From contig NZ_LQAQ01000090.1 of the NCBI RefSeq assembly GCF_001583495.1, positions 186,001 through 250,000 of the forward strand: a stretch of 64,000 nt of DNA, written 5' to 3'. Made by a program: the position numbers and the translations under genes. The notes beneath the pieces were generated by a model. That model worked only from the letters and a program-made list of their open reading frames with translations, was not told the DNA's origin and searched no databases. Positions within the stretch are counted from its first letter, which is position 1. Each line of letters opens with the position of its first letter. Positions 22,394 through 31,785 of the stretch are shown in pieces. Origin of the DNA: Flammeovirga sp. SJP92. Lineage in GTDB: Bacteria > Bacteroidota > Bacteroidia > Cytophagales > Flammeovirgaceae.

Positions 22394-25171
22394 ATGAGCA
22401 GATATAACGAATACCTCAAGGAAATTGAAGAGAGAAAAGCACAAGGACTTCACCCGAAACCGATCGATGATGCAGAGTTGCTTTCTGAAGTAATTGAACA
22501 AATCAAAGATACTGGAAACGAACACCGTGAAGGTTCTCTTAACTTTTTTATTTACAACACATTACCTGGTACTACGAGTGCGGCAGGTGTAAAAGCGAAG
22601 TTTTTAAAAGAGATTATTCTTGGAGAAGCAACTGTAGCTGAAATTTCTTCTGAGTTTGCATTTGAGCAATTGTCACACATGAAAGGTGGTCCTTCTATTG
22701 AAGTACTTTTAGACCTTGCTTTAGGTGCTGATGCTAAGATTGCTGAAGAAGCTTCAAAAGTATTGAAAACACAAGTTTTCTTATATGAAGCGGATATGGA
22801 GCGTTTAGAGGTTGCTTTCAAAGAGGGTAACGCTATCGCAAAAGATATCTTAGAAAGCTATGCTAATGCTGAATTCTTCACAAAACTTCCTGAAGTGGAT
22901 GAAGAAATCAAAATCGTAACGTTTATTGCAGGAACAGGTGATATCTCTACAGATTTACTTTCTCCTGGTGCTGACGCTCACTCTAGATCAGACCGTGAAT
23001 TACACGGACAATGTATCTTCGAACACAACAAAGAGCAACAAGCGGCACTTTCAGCATTAAAAGAGCAACACCCTGACAAGCGTGTGATGTTAATTGCTGA
23101 GAAAGGTACAATGGGTGTAGGTTCTTCAAGAATGTCAGGTGTAAACAACGTGGCATTATGGACAGGTATTCCTGGTAGCCCATATGTTCCATTTGTCAAC
23201 ATCGCTCCAATTATTGCTGGTACAAACGGTATTTCACCAATCTTCTTAACTACAGTAGGAGTAACAGGTGGTATTGGTATTGACCTTCAAAACTGGGTGA
23301 AGAAAAAAGATGCTGATGGTAATACAGTATTAGACGCTGAAGGCGAGCCAGTTTTAGAGCAGGCTTACTCAGTAGAAACTGGTACGGTGCTAACAATCAA
23401 CACTAAGACTAAAAAATTATACAACGGTGATCAAGAATTAATCGACATCTCAGCTTCATTAACTCCACAAAAAGTAGAGTTTATCAAAGCAGGTGGTTCT
23501 TATGCAGTTGTATTTGGTAAGAAATTACAATCTTTCGCAGCTAAAACATTAGGAGTTGAGGCTCCAGTAGTATTTGCTCCATCTAAAGAAATCTCTGTTG
23601 ATGGTCAAGGTTTAACAGCTGTTGAAAAGATCTTTAATAAAAATGCAGTAGGAACTACTCCAGGTGTTACTTTACACTCAGGTTCAGATGTTCGTGTAGA
23701 AGTGAACATCGTTGGTTCTCAAGATACTACTGGTTTGATGACTTCTCAAGAATTAGAGTCAATGGCTGCTACAGTTATTTCTCCAATCGTTGACGGTGCT
23801 TATCAATCAGGTTGTCATACTGCCTCTGTTTGGGATAAGAAAGCACAAGCAAACATTCCTAAGTTGATGAAATTCATGAACGACTTCGGTTTGATTACTG
23901 CTCGTGACCCTAAGCATGTTTACCACTCAATGACAGACGTTATTCATAAAGTATTGAATGACATTACTGTTTCTGATTGGGATATCATCATCGGTGGTGA
24001 CTCACATACAAGAATGTCAAAAGGTGTTGCATTTGGTGCCGATTCAGGTACAGTAGCATTAGCTTTGGCAACAGGTGAGGCAACTATGCCAATTCCTGAG
24101 TCTGTAAAGGTGACTTTCAAAGGTGAAATGAAGCCTTACATGGACTTCCGTGATGTGGTTCACGCTACACAACAACAAATGTTGAAGCAATTTGGTGGTG
24201 ATAACGTATTCCAAGGTAGAGTAATTGAAGTGCACATTGGTACTTTGACAGCTGACCAAGCGTTTACTTTCACGGATTGGACTGCAGAGATGAAAGCGAA
24301 AGCGTCTATCTGTATTTCAGAAGATGAGACATTAGTAGAATCATTGGAGATTGCGAAGTCTAGAATCCAGATCATGATTGAGAAGGGTATGGACAACGAA
24401 AAAGGAGTGCTTCAAGGATTGATCGATAAGGCGAATAAGAGAATTGAGGAAGTGAAGACAGGTGTTAAACCTCCATTGACTCCAGATGCTGACGCGAAGT
24501 ACTTTGCTGAAGTTGAAGTGAACCTTGATGAGATTGATGAGCCAATGATCGCTGATCCTGATGTATACAACGAGGACGTATCGAAGCGTTACACGCACGA
24601 TACAATCAGACCTCTTTCTTACTACGGTGGAGACAGACAAGTAGACTTAGGTTTCGTAGGTTCTTGTATGGTTCACAAAGGTGATATGAAGATCCTTGCT
24701 CAAATGTTGAAAAATATTGAAGAGTTACACGGTAAAGTTGAATTCAAAGCTCCTCTAGTAGTAGCTCCTCCTACATACAACATTGTAGATGAGTTAAAAG
24801 CTGAAGGAGACTGGGAAGTACTTCAAAAGTACTCTGGTTTTGAATTTGATGATGATGCTCCAAAAGGTGCTGCTCGTACGAAGTATGAGAACATGCTTTA
24901 CTTAGAGCGTCCTGGATGTAACCTTTGTATGGGTAACCAAGAGAAAGCGGAGCCAGGTGATACAGTAATGGCGACTTCAACTCGTTTATTCCAAGGTAGA
25001 GTTGTAAAAGATTCTTCTGAGAAGAAAGGGGAGTCATTATTATCTTCTACTCCAGTGGTAGTACTTTCAACTATTTTAGGTAGAACTCCTGATTTAGCCG
25101 AGTACCAAGCAGCAGTAAAAGGTATCAACTTAACGAAGTTCAAGCCATCATCTAAGTTGTTAACTTCTTAA
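22394..25171 (+). CDS. acnB: Bifunctional aconitate hydratase 2 / 2-methylisocitrate dehydratase
   Basis: 925 residues, the AcnB form with an extra N-terminal HEAT-like domain (SRYNEYLKEIEERKAQGLHPKPIDDAELL) and swivelling domain first, unlike AcnA. It isomerises citrate to isocitrate through cis-aconitate using a [4Fe-4S] cluster; the ligand cysteines are in SGCHTASVWD and in GCNLCMGNQ near the C-terminus. IIGGDSHTRMSKGVAFGADSG is the substrate-site block. In other bacteria the apo form binds mRNAs. Codon use is that of a highly expressed gene. The isocitrate dehydrogenase gene lies 1.9 kb downstream on the other strand. Confidence 0.97.
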   Translation: MSRYNEYLKEIEERKAQGLHPKPIDDAELLSEVIEQIKDTGNEHREGSLNFFIYNTLPGTTSAAGVKAKFLKEIILGEATVAEISSEFAFEQLSHMKGGPSIEVLLDLALGADAKIAEEASKVLKTQVFLYEADMERLEVAFKEGNAIAKDILESYANAEFFTKLPEVDEEIKIVTFIAGTGDISTDLLSPGADAHSRSDRELHGQCIFEHNKEQQAALSALKEQHPDKRVMLIAEKGTMGVGSSRMSGVNNVALWTGIPGSPYVPFVNIAPIIAGTNGISPIFLTTVGVTGGIGIDLQNWVKKKDADGNTVLDAEGEPVLEQAYSVETGTVLTINTKTKKLYNGDQELIDISASLTPQKVEFIKAGGSYAVVFGKKLQSFAAKTLGVEAPVVFAPSKEISVDGQGLTAVEKIFNKNAVGTTPGVTLHSGSDVRVEVNIVGSQDTTGLMTSQELESMAATVISPIVDGAYQSGCHTASVWDKKAQANIPKLMKFMNDFGLITARDPKHVYHSMTDVIHKVLNDITVSDWDIIIGGDSHTRMSKGVAFGADSGTVALALATGEATMPIPESVKVTFKGEMKPYMDFRDVVHATQQQMLKQFGGDNVFQGRVIEVHIGTLTADQAFTFTDWTAEMKAKASICISEDETLVESLEIAKSRIQIMIEKGMDNEKGVLQGLIDKANKRIEEVKTGVKPPLTPDADAKYFAEVEVNLDEIDEPMIADPDVYNEDVSKRYTHDTIRPLSYYGGDRQVDLGFVGSCMVHKGDMKILAQMLKNIEELHGKVEFKAPLVVAPPTYNIVDELKAEGDWEVLQKYSGFEFDDDAPKGAARTKYENMLYLERPGCNLCMGNQEKAEPGDTVMATSTRLFQGRVVKDSSEKKGESLLSSTPVVVLSTILGRTPDLAEYQAAVKGINLTKFKPSSKLLTS

Positions 25172-25228
25172 TTCTATTGAATTAAATTTAATTTGTAATC
25201 AGAATTAATGATTGCATATTTATATAAG

Positions 25229-25268
25229 TCCCGGTAGAAAGATTATTTCTTTTTGTCGGGATTTTTTT
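25229..25268 (+). terminator. Intrinsic terminator of acnB
   Basis: TCCCG 25229-25233 pairs with CGGGA 25257-25261, with further pairing AAAGA/TCTTT inside, followed by seven T. Confidence 0.75.
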
Positions 25269-25269
25269 G

Positions 25270-25415
25270 TTTGAACTTTAGTAGCGAGTTTAAAATCATT
25301 GAGGCGAAAGGAATTTAGCTTTTGACTTCAAAGCCTAGATTTTTTGCTTCGTTTTTCATCAATGGAAAAATGAAGAAGAAAGAAGCTTGTAAGTAGATCA
25401 TGAAAAGCTTGTAAA
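25270..25415 (+). repeat. Dispersed direct repeat, copy A
   Basis: About 145 bases aligning with 26820-26967 in the same orientation. Shared blocks include AGCGAGTTTAAAATCATTGA, TTTAGCTTTTGA, ATTTTTTGCTTCGTTTTT and AATGAAGAAGAAAGAAGCTT, with small insertions between. No coding frame. Together with copy B it brackets the membrane-protein gene. The remaining spacer to 25514 is AT-rich and shows nothing else. Confidence 0.85.
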
Positions 25416-25514
25416 ATATTGATTGAAAGTTGACAATAATTTAGTTTATATTGTATTAATTGATTTAATATACTTGAAACGTAAACTATTATAAATACAC
25501 TTTTTTAGACTAAA

Positions 25515-26681
25515 ATGAGAAAACTATTATTTTTTGTATCACTTTTATTGCCATCTATTGTATTTGCACAAGAACATTTGGAGGATGTTACACAAACCGT
25601 GGCATCAAATGCATTACTAATTGATCAGTTTACCCTACTGACGCCTATGAGCATTAATCCTTATACATCAATTTTTGTAACAGCCCTTTTTTCAAAAATG
25701 GGTTACCATAATGACTTTGTAGCCACAAACCCCTTTTTTGATAACTGGGTTATTCTTATCACATTTGGTATCTTATTTTTATTTACGTCTATCATGAGAC
25801 CTTCCCTTGGTTCAAATCAAATTACAGGTATTCTTGTAAAAGTAGACGAGTATTTAGAAAGTAAAGCTGCTATTGTTATTAATATCTTAGTGATACTATT
25901 CCCAGTCTTATTAAGTGATGTTCCAGGAACTGAGGAAGTAGTATTCCGAGCTAGCTTCCTAACAGTGAGTCTTAAAACATTGATGGTTGTAATTGTATCC
26001 ACTTATGCGTTAACTGTACTTATGACTATCCGCTTTTTTGTGGACACATTAATTTATTTGTCACCGATCCCTTTAGTAGATACTGGGTTGCAAATCTTTA
26101 AAATTATATTGTCTGTAGTACTTGTTGTTATCGGAATTGTGAGTCCAACATTTTCATTTGTTATTCTTCTCTTGATGCTTTTAGTATCACTTTTTTTCTA
26201 CAAAAAGGCTAAAATTCAGCTGAATAAAATGAAATACTTTTTAATTCTTCCAGTGATTAATTTATTCATCAAGAAAAGTATTAAGGATAAAAACATCAAT
26301 GATCTGTCATTGCCTGTATTTTTAGGAAAACAAACTTCTAAGTTCTCAAAAGGTAAAATTGTCAGGTTAGAAAAGGAAAATGATGTATTCTACCTTGTGA
26401 AAGAACGATTTATTTTACCTAAAGTGAAAGAGAAAATTCTTCTAGAAGATTTCACTTTGATACAAAACAGATTTGATATTGCTTTAACGGATCAAGAGAA
26501 GACCTTTGAAATATTTATAAATAGGTCTTATCATTCATTGGTAGAGGAGATTTCAGTGGCATTAAATGTACCTGTAATTCAGGAAGAAGAAATCAACGAA
26601 GTAAGCGGGAATAGCTTATTGAAAAAAGTAAAAAGCTTATTTAGTAAAAAAGACTTATCTCAAATGAAGTCAATGGCTTAG
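25515..26681 (+). CDS. Membrane protein of unknown function with signal peptide
   Basis: 388 residues. Signal peptide MRKLLFFVSLLLPSIVFAQ, then about five hydrophobic segments between residues 75 and 230 (for example NWVILITFGILFLFTSIM and SVVLVVIGIVSPTFSFVI), then a charged C-terminal domain of about 140 residues that ends basic (KKVKSLFSKKDLSQ). The region NPYTSIFVTALFSKMGYHND to about residue 130 faintly resembles DUF4126 membrane proteins, but I would not assign it. Function unknown. The gene is flanked by direct copies of a ~150-bp repeat. Confidence 0.7.
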   Translation: MRKLLFFVSLLLPSIVFAQEHLEDVTQTVASNALLIDQFTLLTPMSINPYTSIFVTALFSKMGYHNDFVATNPFFDNWVILITFGILFLFTSIMRPSLGSNQITGILVKVDEYLESKAAIVINILVILFPVLLSDVPGTEEVVFRASFLTVSLKTLMVVIVSTYALTVLMTIRFFVDTLIYLSPIPLVDTGLQIFKIILSVVLVVIGIVSPTFSFVILLLMLLVSLFFYKKAKIQLNKMKYFLILPVINLFIKKSIKDKNINDLSLPVFLGKQTSKFSKGKIVRLEKENDVFYLVKERFILPKVKEKILLEDFTLIQNRFDIALTDQEKTFEIFINRSYHSLVEEISVALNVPVIQEEEINEVSGNSLLKKVKSLFSKKDLSQMKSMA

Positions 26682-26819
26682 ATAAGTACCAAATCAAAAT
26701 TATCTGTGATCTAGCCAGTGCAGCGGGCTTTCTACCTAATTTGTTTATAGCACCTCCCTGGCCTTGAAGGGAAAAGCGTTAAGAATTTCATGTATTGAGC
26801 CGTTAAAAATGATTTTCTT

Positions 26820-26967
26820 GTTTGAGCAAAGCGAGTTTAAAATCATTGAGGCGAGTGGAATGAAATTTAGCTTTTGAATTCAAAGCCTTGAATTTTTTGC
26901 TTCGTTTTTGTTTCAAGACAAAATGAAGAAGAAAGAAGCTTGGAAGTAGAACATAGAAAACTTGTAG
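26820..26967 (+). repeat. Dispersed direct repeat, copy B
   Basis: See copy A at 25270-25415. This copy has a few extra bases (GTGGAATGAAATTTAG against AAGGAATTTAG). The preceding 26682-26819 holds no gene; it includes a relatively GC-rich patch near 26715-26770 of unknown nature. Confidence 0.85.
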
Positions 26968-26998
26968 GAATACCAATTGTTAGCGTTTTAAATAGATG

Positions 26999-27047
26999 AA
27001 AAAATCTCGATGAATCAATGTGTATCATAATTCATCGAGATTTTTTT
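26999..27047. terminator. Bidirectional terminator between the membrane-protein gene and icd
   Basis: Perfect 15-plus-bp stem (AATCTCGATGAAT with ATTCATCGAGATT) extended by A/T runs, 14-base loop, T tracts on both strands. Confidence 0.88.
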
Positions 27048-27092
27048 CAATAAAACATTGTGAGGATTAATATTTGTCTGAGAGTAAACGAG

Positions 27093-28613
27093 TTATTCTC
27101 CTTGACCTAAAGAGAACCCTCTTACATCATCAAATTCATAAAGATTTTCCGTTTTAATAACGTCATAACCCATGTGATGTAAAATGGATTGGAGTGCTAA
27201 AATATGCTCAAAATCAATGAGCTTATAATCTGGTTCATCTTTATTGATTTTGGCGTTGGTACTTACAAATCTACATCTCCAATGGTCTGTACAATAGGTC
27301 TCACTAAGTCCTTCAGGATACACTTTTACACCTCTATTTGTGATCATTTTAAGTTTTAATTGATAAATATTTAGTTTGGAAAGTGCAAAACCAAGTTTGT
27401 TTGGGTCGTCTTCTTTCCAGTCAAGAAAAACATCAACTCCAACCAATTCTTTGTGCTGCTCTTTTCTGCTATAATCTGGAATTTGAATGCTATCTTCTCC
27501 ACTTTTTATATGGCTTGCCTTTAAAAGATTGGGTGTGCGACCCAGGTTAGAGATAATGATATTTGAAAACTCTTCTGTCCCTACTTTTTTTCTACTGACG
27601 CCTTCTCTATAAATATCTGCGGTATGATAACCTTGCTCAATGGTACATAACCAAGCATTTTTGATTTTATCTCCAATCTCAGGTTGTCCAATATGTGCCA
27701 GCATTGAGATCGCTGCATTTAAAAGCCCTGAAGGATTTGCCCTATTTTGCCCTGCAATATCAGGGGCAGAACCGTGGATGGCTTCAAACATGGCGACTTC
27801 TTTTCCGATATTAGAAGAACCACACATTCCTACTGAGCCTCCAATTTCAGCTGCGATGTCTGAAATAATATCACCATATAAGTTTGAGGTGACAATGACA
27901 TCATAGTCTTCAGGTTGGGCGGCAAGTTTCGCTGATCCTATATCAATAATTTGGACATCATTTTCTATTTCAGGGTATTCAAGAGCTATTTCATCAAAAA
28001 CTTTATGAAATAAACCATCTGTGATTTTCATGATGTTGTCTTTTACCATGCAGGTAACCTTTCTTCGATGATAGACTTTGGCATATTCAAAGGCATATCT
28101 TATAATTCTCTCACAGCCTGGTCTTGTGATTAGTTTCAGACATTGATACACATCTTGTGTCTGTCTATGTTCAATTCCAGCGTATAAATCTTCCTCATTT
28201 TCTCTGATGATGACTACATCCATATTGGGGAAATGAGTAGGAATGAATGGAGAGTAAGCTTCTACGGGCCTTACATTGGCAAATAATCCCAGAGTTTTTC
28301 TTAATGTCACATTAAGGCTTTTATATCCTTTTCCTTGAGGTGTTGTAATAGGTGCCTTTAAAATTACTTTATTCTTTTTGATGATGTCCCAGGCGTCGTC
28401 ATCTATTCCTGCTGTTTTGCCAGAAAGATAGGCTTTCTCACCAAGTTCAATAAATTCGGGCTCAATTTCAGCTCCAGCTTTTTCTAGTATTCTTAAGGAA
28501 GCCTTCATGATTTCTGGTCCGATACCATCACCAGAGGCAACAGCTATCTTAACAGGGGTCTTGATTTTCTTTTCTTCTTTTTTACTTATTAATTCTAAAG
28601 TGCTCATGTGCAA
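27093..28613 (-). CDS. icd: NADP-dependent isocitrate dehydrogenase, long C-terminal-domain type
   Basis: 506 residues. Oxidatively decarboxylates isocitrate to 2-oxoglutarate. The isopropylmalate/isocitrate dehydrogenase fold is plain: GDGIGPEIM near residue 30, substrate-binding LRKTLGLFANVRPVEAY, IRENEEDLYAG, the NLYGDIISDIAAEIGGSVG metal-site block and FEAIHGSAPDIAGQNRANPSG. An additional ~150-residue C-terminal domain (FLDWKEDDPNKLGFALS to the end) marks the Rickettsia/Thermus-type IDH rather than the E. coli type. Start is ATG 28613; a second ATG two codons later is possible. Terminator downstream at 26999. Confidence 0.93.
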   Translation of the reverse strand: MHMSTLELISKKEEKKIKTPVKIAVASGDGIGPEIMKASLRILEKAGAEIEPEFIELGEKAYLSGKTAGIDDDAWDIIKKNKVILKAPITTPQGKGYKSLNVTLRKTLGLFANVRPVEAYSPFIPTHFPNMDVVIIRENEEDLYAGIEHRQTQDVYQCLKLITRPGCERIIRYAFEYAKVYHRRKVTCMVKDNIMKITDGLFHKVFDEIALEYPEIENDVQIIDIGSAKLAAQPEDYDVIVTSNLYGDIISDIAAEIGGSVGMCGSSNIGKEVAMFEAIHGSAPDIAGQNRANPSGLLNAAISMLAHIGQPEIGDKIKNAWLCTIEQGYHTADIYREGVSRKKVGTEEFSNIIISNLGRTPNLLKASHIKSGEDSIQIPDYSRKEQHKELVGVDVFLDWKEDDPNKLGFALSKLNIYQLKLKMITNRGVKVYPEGLSETYCTDHWRCRFVSTNAKINKDEPDYKLIDFEHILALQSILHHMGYDVIKTENLYEFDDVRGFSLGQGE

Positions 28614-28718
28614 TAGGTTTTAATGGTTACATGACAAATATGAAGAATTTTAATCATAAGTTTTTATTTATACTTTTTATGATAAGCATAATATATTTTT
28701 ATTTATATAAATTTAAAT

Positions 28719-28752
28719 CAAAAAAAACCGCCTTCATTTATCATGAAGACGG
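28719..28752 (-). terminator. Intrinsic terminator of the second TonB receptor gene
   Basis: CCGCCTTCAT 28728-28737 with ATGAAGACGG 28743-28752, one mismatch, 5-base loop; on the reverse strand followed by seven T. Confidence 0.85.
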
Positions 28753-28776
28753 CTCTGAAAAGGAGTGTGTATTATT

Positions 28777-31329
28777 TTAGAAACTTAGCTTTAAGCCCAT
28801 GCTATAAGTGGTTCCGAGTCCATAGTAAACTTCTGCTGTTTGCATACTATGATCAAATCCATCTGTTGCATCTGAAATATATTTTTCACCAAAAATATTA
28901 TCCACATTGGCGGTGAAAAGTGTATTTACATTACCGATATCGAATCTGTAACTTAGGTTTAAGTCAACAATGTTATAATCTGGAATTTTCCATGAGTCAC
29001 TTTTATCATCTTGATTGCCTCTTCTTGTAGGATCAAAGTCTGAATAGTTATTGCCAAAGTAGTTATAGTCAACCCCTAATTTAAAGCCAGTAAGGAATTC
29101 ATAAGATAAACCTACTGCAGCGGTGGTTTGTGCTGCATTACCTACTTTCAAACCAGCAATATATACGTTTACAGTATCTACTGGATTCTGGTTTTCATCA
29201 AATATAACAACACCTTCAACATCATTGTCCCATGTCCAATCTCCGATGGATGCCATTGCAGTAATGGTTAGCTTTTGGGTAGGCTGAAAACGTGCGTCAA
29301 ACTCAAAACCCATGTGAGTGGCATTTACCCCTAGAAGGTTCGCGAAACTATCATTTTGTTGGCCGTTGTCGGGATCAGCAGGAATGGTTCGAGTAAAGGC
29401 ACGATCCATCCATTTTGTATAATAGAAGTTGCCATTCAAGGCCCATTTAGAATGTCTATATCCATAACCAACTTCTACAGAGTAGATCTTCTCATTAACC
29501 GCATCTTTATTACCTTCATTTCTAAAGTTAGGAAATACAGTTCTGAAGAAAGGAGCTCTTGAAAGATATCCCGTATTTAAAAAGACATTGTTATGTTCGT
29601 CGATATTGTAGTTCAAACCCCCTTTAATACTATAACCTAAGAAATTGAAACTGTCTGATTTTTGATTTTCAGGAGTGTAATTAAAGTAATCATATCTATA
29701 GTAAGTGGTATTAGAAAGTGCTGCTGAAACAAAAGCAGCAAGATTGTCATTGGAATATTCTAATTGTGCAAAACCACCGACCCAATATACTTCACCATCA
29801 TTATTATAACCTACTTTCTGTCCCTCAACGGCTTGCTTATTAGGTTCGTTAATGTCATTATCGGAAGCAAAGAAACTACCACCTAGAAGGTCTACAACTT
29901 CTTGATAATGTAGTCCTTTGTAATATCTAAAGTCTACACCACCTAAGAAAGTTAAACGATCGGAGAGTTGGTTGTCATATACAGAAAGGATTCCATACCA
30001 GTTGTGATTATTGACCGATGCTCTTAAAATAGTTTCAGAACCTGTTCCATTTAATGTGTCACCAGCTACGTTTTCAGCTCTGATTCTTTCCCAGTCAAGT
30101 AAACCATCGTTTCTTCTGTAATTGTCATCAAAAACTTTACCTGCACCGAGTGTTCCTGTTCCTCCACCTCGGCCAATGGAAACATAAGCTGAAGTAGATA
30201 AATTAGAATGGTCATTGATGGTCCAGTAGTGGTTTAATGATATTTGAGGTTTATGGTAATAATTAGTATTTAGATTATACGTTTGTCCATCTAAGTAACC
30301 CCAGTCAGGATTGGCTTGGATACCATAATCATCATAAAAATCTATCGTTTTTCTTGTTCTACGTTGTCCGTGTGATTGAGGTGCTCCAAATGCAGTAAAT
30401 GAAAGTAAGTGATTGGAATTGATTTCCTTTGAAACGTTTAAGAAGTAGGAGTAACCCTCAAATTGAGTGGCATCTACCCATCCAAGGCCAGTAGTTCTTG
30501 ATCCCGAGAATGTAACAGCCCACCCATTGTTCATCTTACCAGTTGAGAGTGTTAGACCAATTTTTTCTCTTCCATTATTACCCACTCCATAGTAAATATT
30601 TCCACCTTTTTCTGCATCGGTAGTTTTAGTAAGAATATTAATAGTACCACCAATGGAAGGGACGGCTACTTTTGAAGCCCCAAGACCTCTTTGCACTTGC
30701 ATAGATCTTGTTACATCCGAAAGTCCGGCCCAGTTGGACCAATAGACATTGCCATTTTCCATGTCATTTACAGGAACGCCGTTGATCAATACTGCTACAT
30801 TGACATCACTGAATCCCCTAAGGTTGATTCGTGAATCTCCAAAACCACCACCTTGTTTGGTAGCATAAACACCTGGTGTAGATTTTAAAATTTCGGGGAA
30901 TTCTTTTGTGCCAAGCTTTTCTTCAATAGCTTCAGACTTTACAGTTGAAACCGCCACAGGAGTTTTACGGTCAATGGCAACGGAAGCAATGACTTCTACC
31001 TCTGCCAAACCTATTGCATCTGAACCCATGTATTGAGTCCCTAAGTCTTTTTCACCTCCATTTAAAGTAACTTTTTGCTCGACAGACTGTAAGCCGACAA
31101 AAGATATAATTAATGTTACATCACCTGTTTTTGAAGTTTTGAGGGAGAAATTACCATCGAAATCTGATGTAGTACCAATTGTTGTGCCTTTAATTACTAT
31201 CGATGCACCAATTACAGGCTGGTCAACATCTTGTTCAATAACAGTTCCTTTAATAACAGTGGTAACTTCTTGGGCATAAAGCGAAAGACTTGCTATTATG
31301 GAAAGAAGCAGCAATGTAGCCTTTTTCAT
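28777..31329 (-). CDS. TonB-dependent receptor with carboxypeptidase-regulatory-like N-terminal domain (paralogue 2)
   Basis: 850 residues. Signal peptide ends at SLYAQ; residues about 20-105 form the CarboxypepD_reg-like domain (IKGTVIEQDVDQPVIGASI); a plug domain follows (INLRGFSDVNVAVLINGVPV, GGTINILTK) and then a 22-strand barrel ending GLKLSF. Such receptors import siderophores, vitamins, peptides or glycans across the outer membrane with TonB energy. It is clearly paralogous to the gene at 33250-35775, with long near-identical stretches in the plug (VYWSNWAGLSDVTRSMQVQR). The ligand is not evident: no glycoside hydrolase or SusD lies nearby. Confidence 0.93.
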   Translation of the reverse strand: MKKATLLLLSIIASLSLYAQEVTTVIKGTVIEQDVDQPVIGASIVIKGTTIGTTSDFDGNFSLKTSKTGDVTLIISFVGLQSVEQKVTLNGGEKDLGTQYMGSDAIGLAEVEVIASVAIDRKTPVAVSTVKSEAIEEKLGTKEFPEILKSTPGVYATKQGGGFGDSRINLRGFSDVNVAVLINGVPVNDMENGNVYWSNWAGLSDVTRSMQVQRGLGASKVAVPSIGGTINILTKTTDAEKGGNIYYGVGNNGREKIGLTLSTGKMNNGWAVTFSGSRTTGLGWVDATQFEGYSYFLNVSKEINSNHLLSFTAFGAPQSHGQRRTRKTIDFYDDYGIQANPDWGYLDGQTYNLNTNYYHKPQISLNHYWTINDHSNLSTSAYVSIGRGGGTGTLGAGKVFDDNYRRNDGLLDWERIRAENVAGDTLNGTGSETILRASVNNHNWYGILSVYDNQLSDRLTFLGGVDFRYYKGLHYQEVVDLLGGSFFASDNDINEPNKQAVEGQKVGYNNDGEVYWVGGFAQLEYSNDNLAAFVSAALSNTTYYRYDYFNYTPENQKSDSFNFLGYSIKGGLNYNIDEHNNVFLNTGYLSRAPFFRTVFPNFRNEGNKDAVNEKIYSVEVGYGYRHSKWALNGNFYYTKWMDRAFTRTIPADPDNGQQNDSFANLLGVNATHMGFEFDARFQPTQKLTITAMASIGDWTWDNDVEGVVIFDENQNPVDTVNVYIAGLKVGNAAQTTAAVGLSYEFLTGFKLGVDYNYFGNNYSDFDPTRRGNQDDKSDSWKIPDYNIVDLNLSYRFDIGNVNTLFTANVDNIFGEKYISDATDGFDHSMQTAEVYYGLGTTYSMGLKLSF

Positions 31330-31683
31330 ATGAAATAGTTAATTAAGAATTGAAGAGTAATTTTAATAGTTAATTTCTGAAAATTTCCTCTTTGAAAATT
31401 TTAACCTAATATAAATATTAAAAAGTAGTTCTTTGTTAGGAGGGTGTATTGTTTGCGGAATAATAAAACGATAACATGATATAGTTACATGTTGGCTGAG
31501 ATTTTTACTATAATAATTGGTATGTAATGTAAGTAATTGATAATAAAGAAGGTAAAACAGGGGAGTAGTGTCAATTTAAAAAAGTTCTTCAGATGTAACT
31601 TTCATTGAGAAATACTTTTAATTAGTCACTTAACATTGATAATGTAAAAATGTGTATTCCTTAGTATCCTTATTAAATGGAAC
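31330..31683. other. Intergenic spacer upstream of the second TonB receptor
   Basis: 354 AT-rich bases between the receptor start and the lipoprotein terminator. No open frame, TAnnTTTG box or repeat was seen. Confidence 0.5.
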
Positions 31684-31739
31684 AAAAAAATCCCTGGAAC
31701 TTCAATTTCAAATTCATGAAAAAGATTTTCCAGGGATTT
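31684..31739 (-). terminator. Intrinsic terminator of the receptor-lipoprotein pair
   Basis: 12-bp perfect stem AAATCCCTGGAA 31688-31699 with TTCCAGGGATTT 31728-31739, T run on the reverse strand. It separates the upstream pair from the second receptor. Confidence 0.88.
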
Positions 31740-31785
31740 AGAGCTTGTTTGGAACATGCTCTTGTATATCTATACTATAATCAGA

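Noticed and set aside
24341-25143. Several reverse-strand open frames of 60-100 codons inside acnB
   Set aside because: They are shadows of a highly biased coding sequence and show no family features.
22394-28613. acnB and icd as one regulated TCA operon
   Set aside because: They are convergent, with a membrane-protein gene and two terminators between them, so only neighbourhood is shared.
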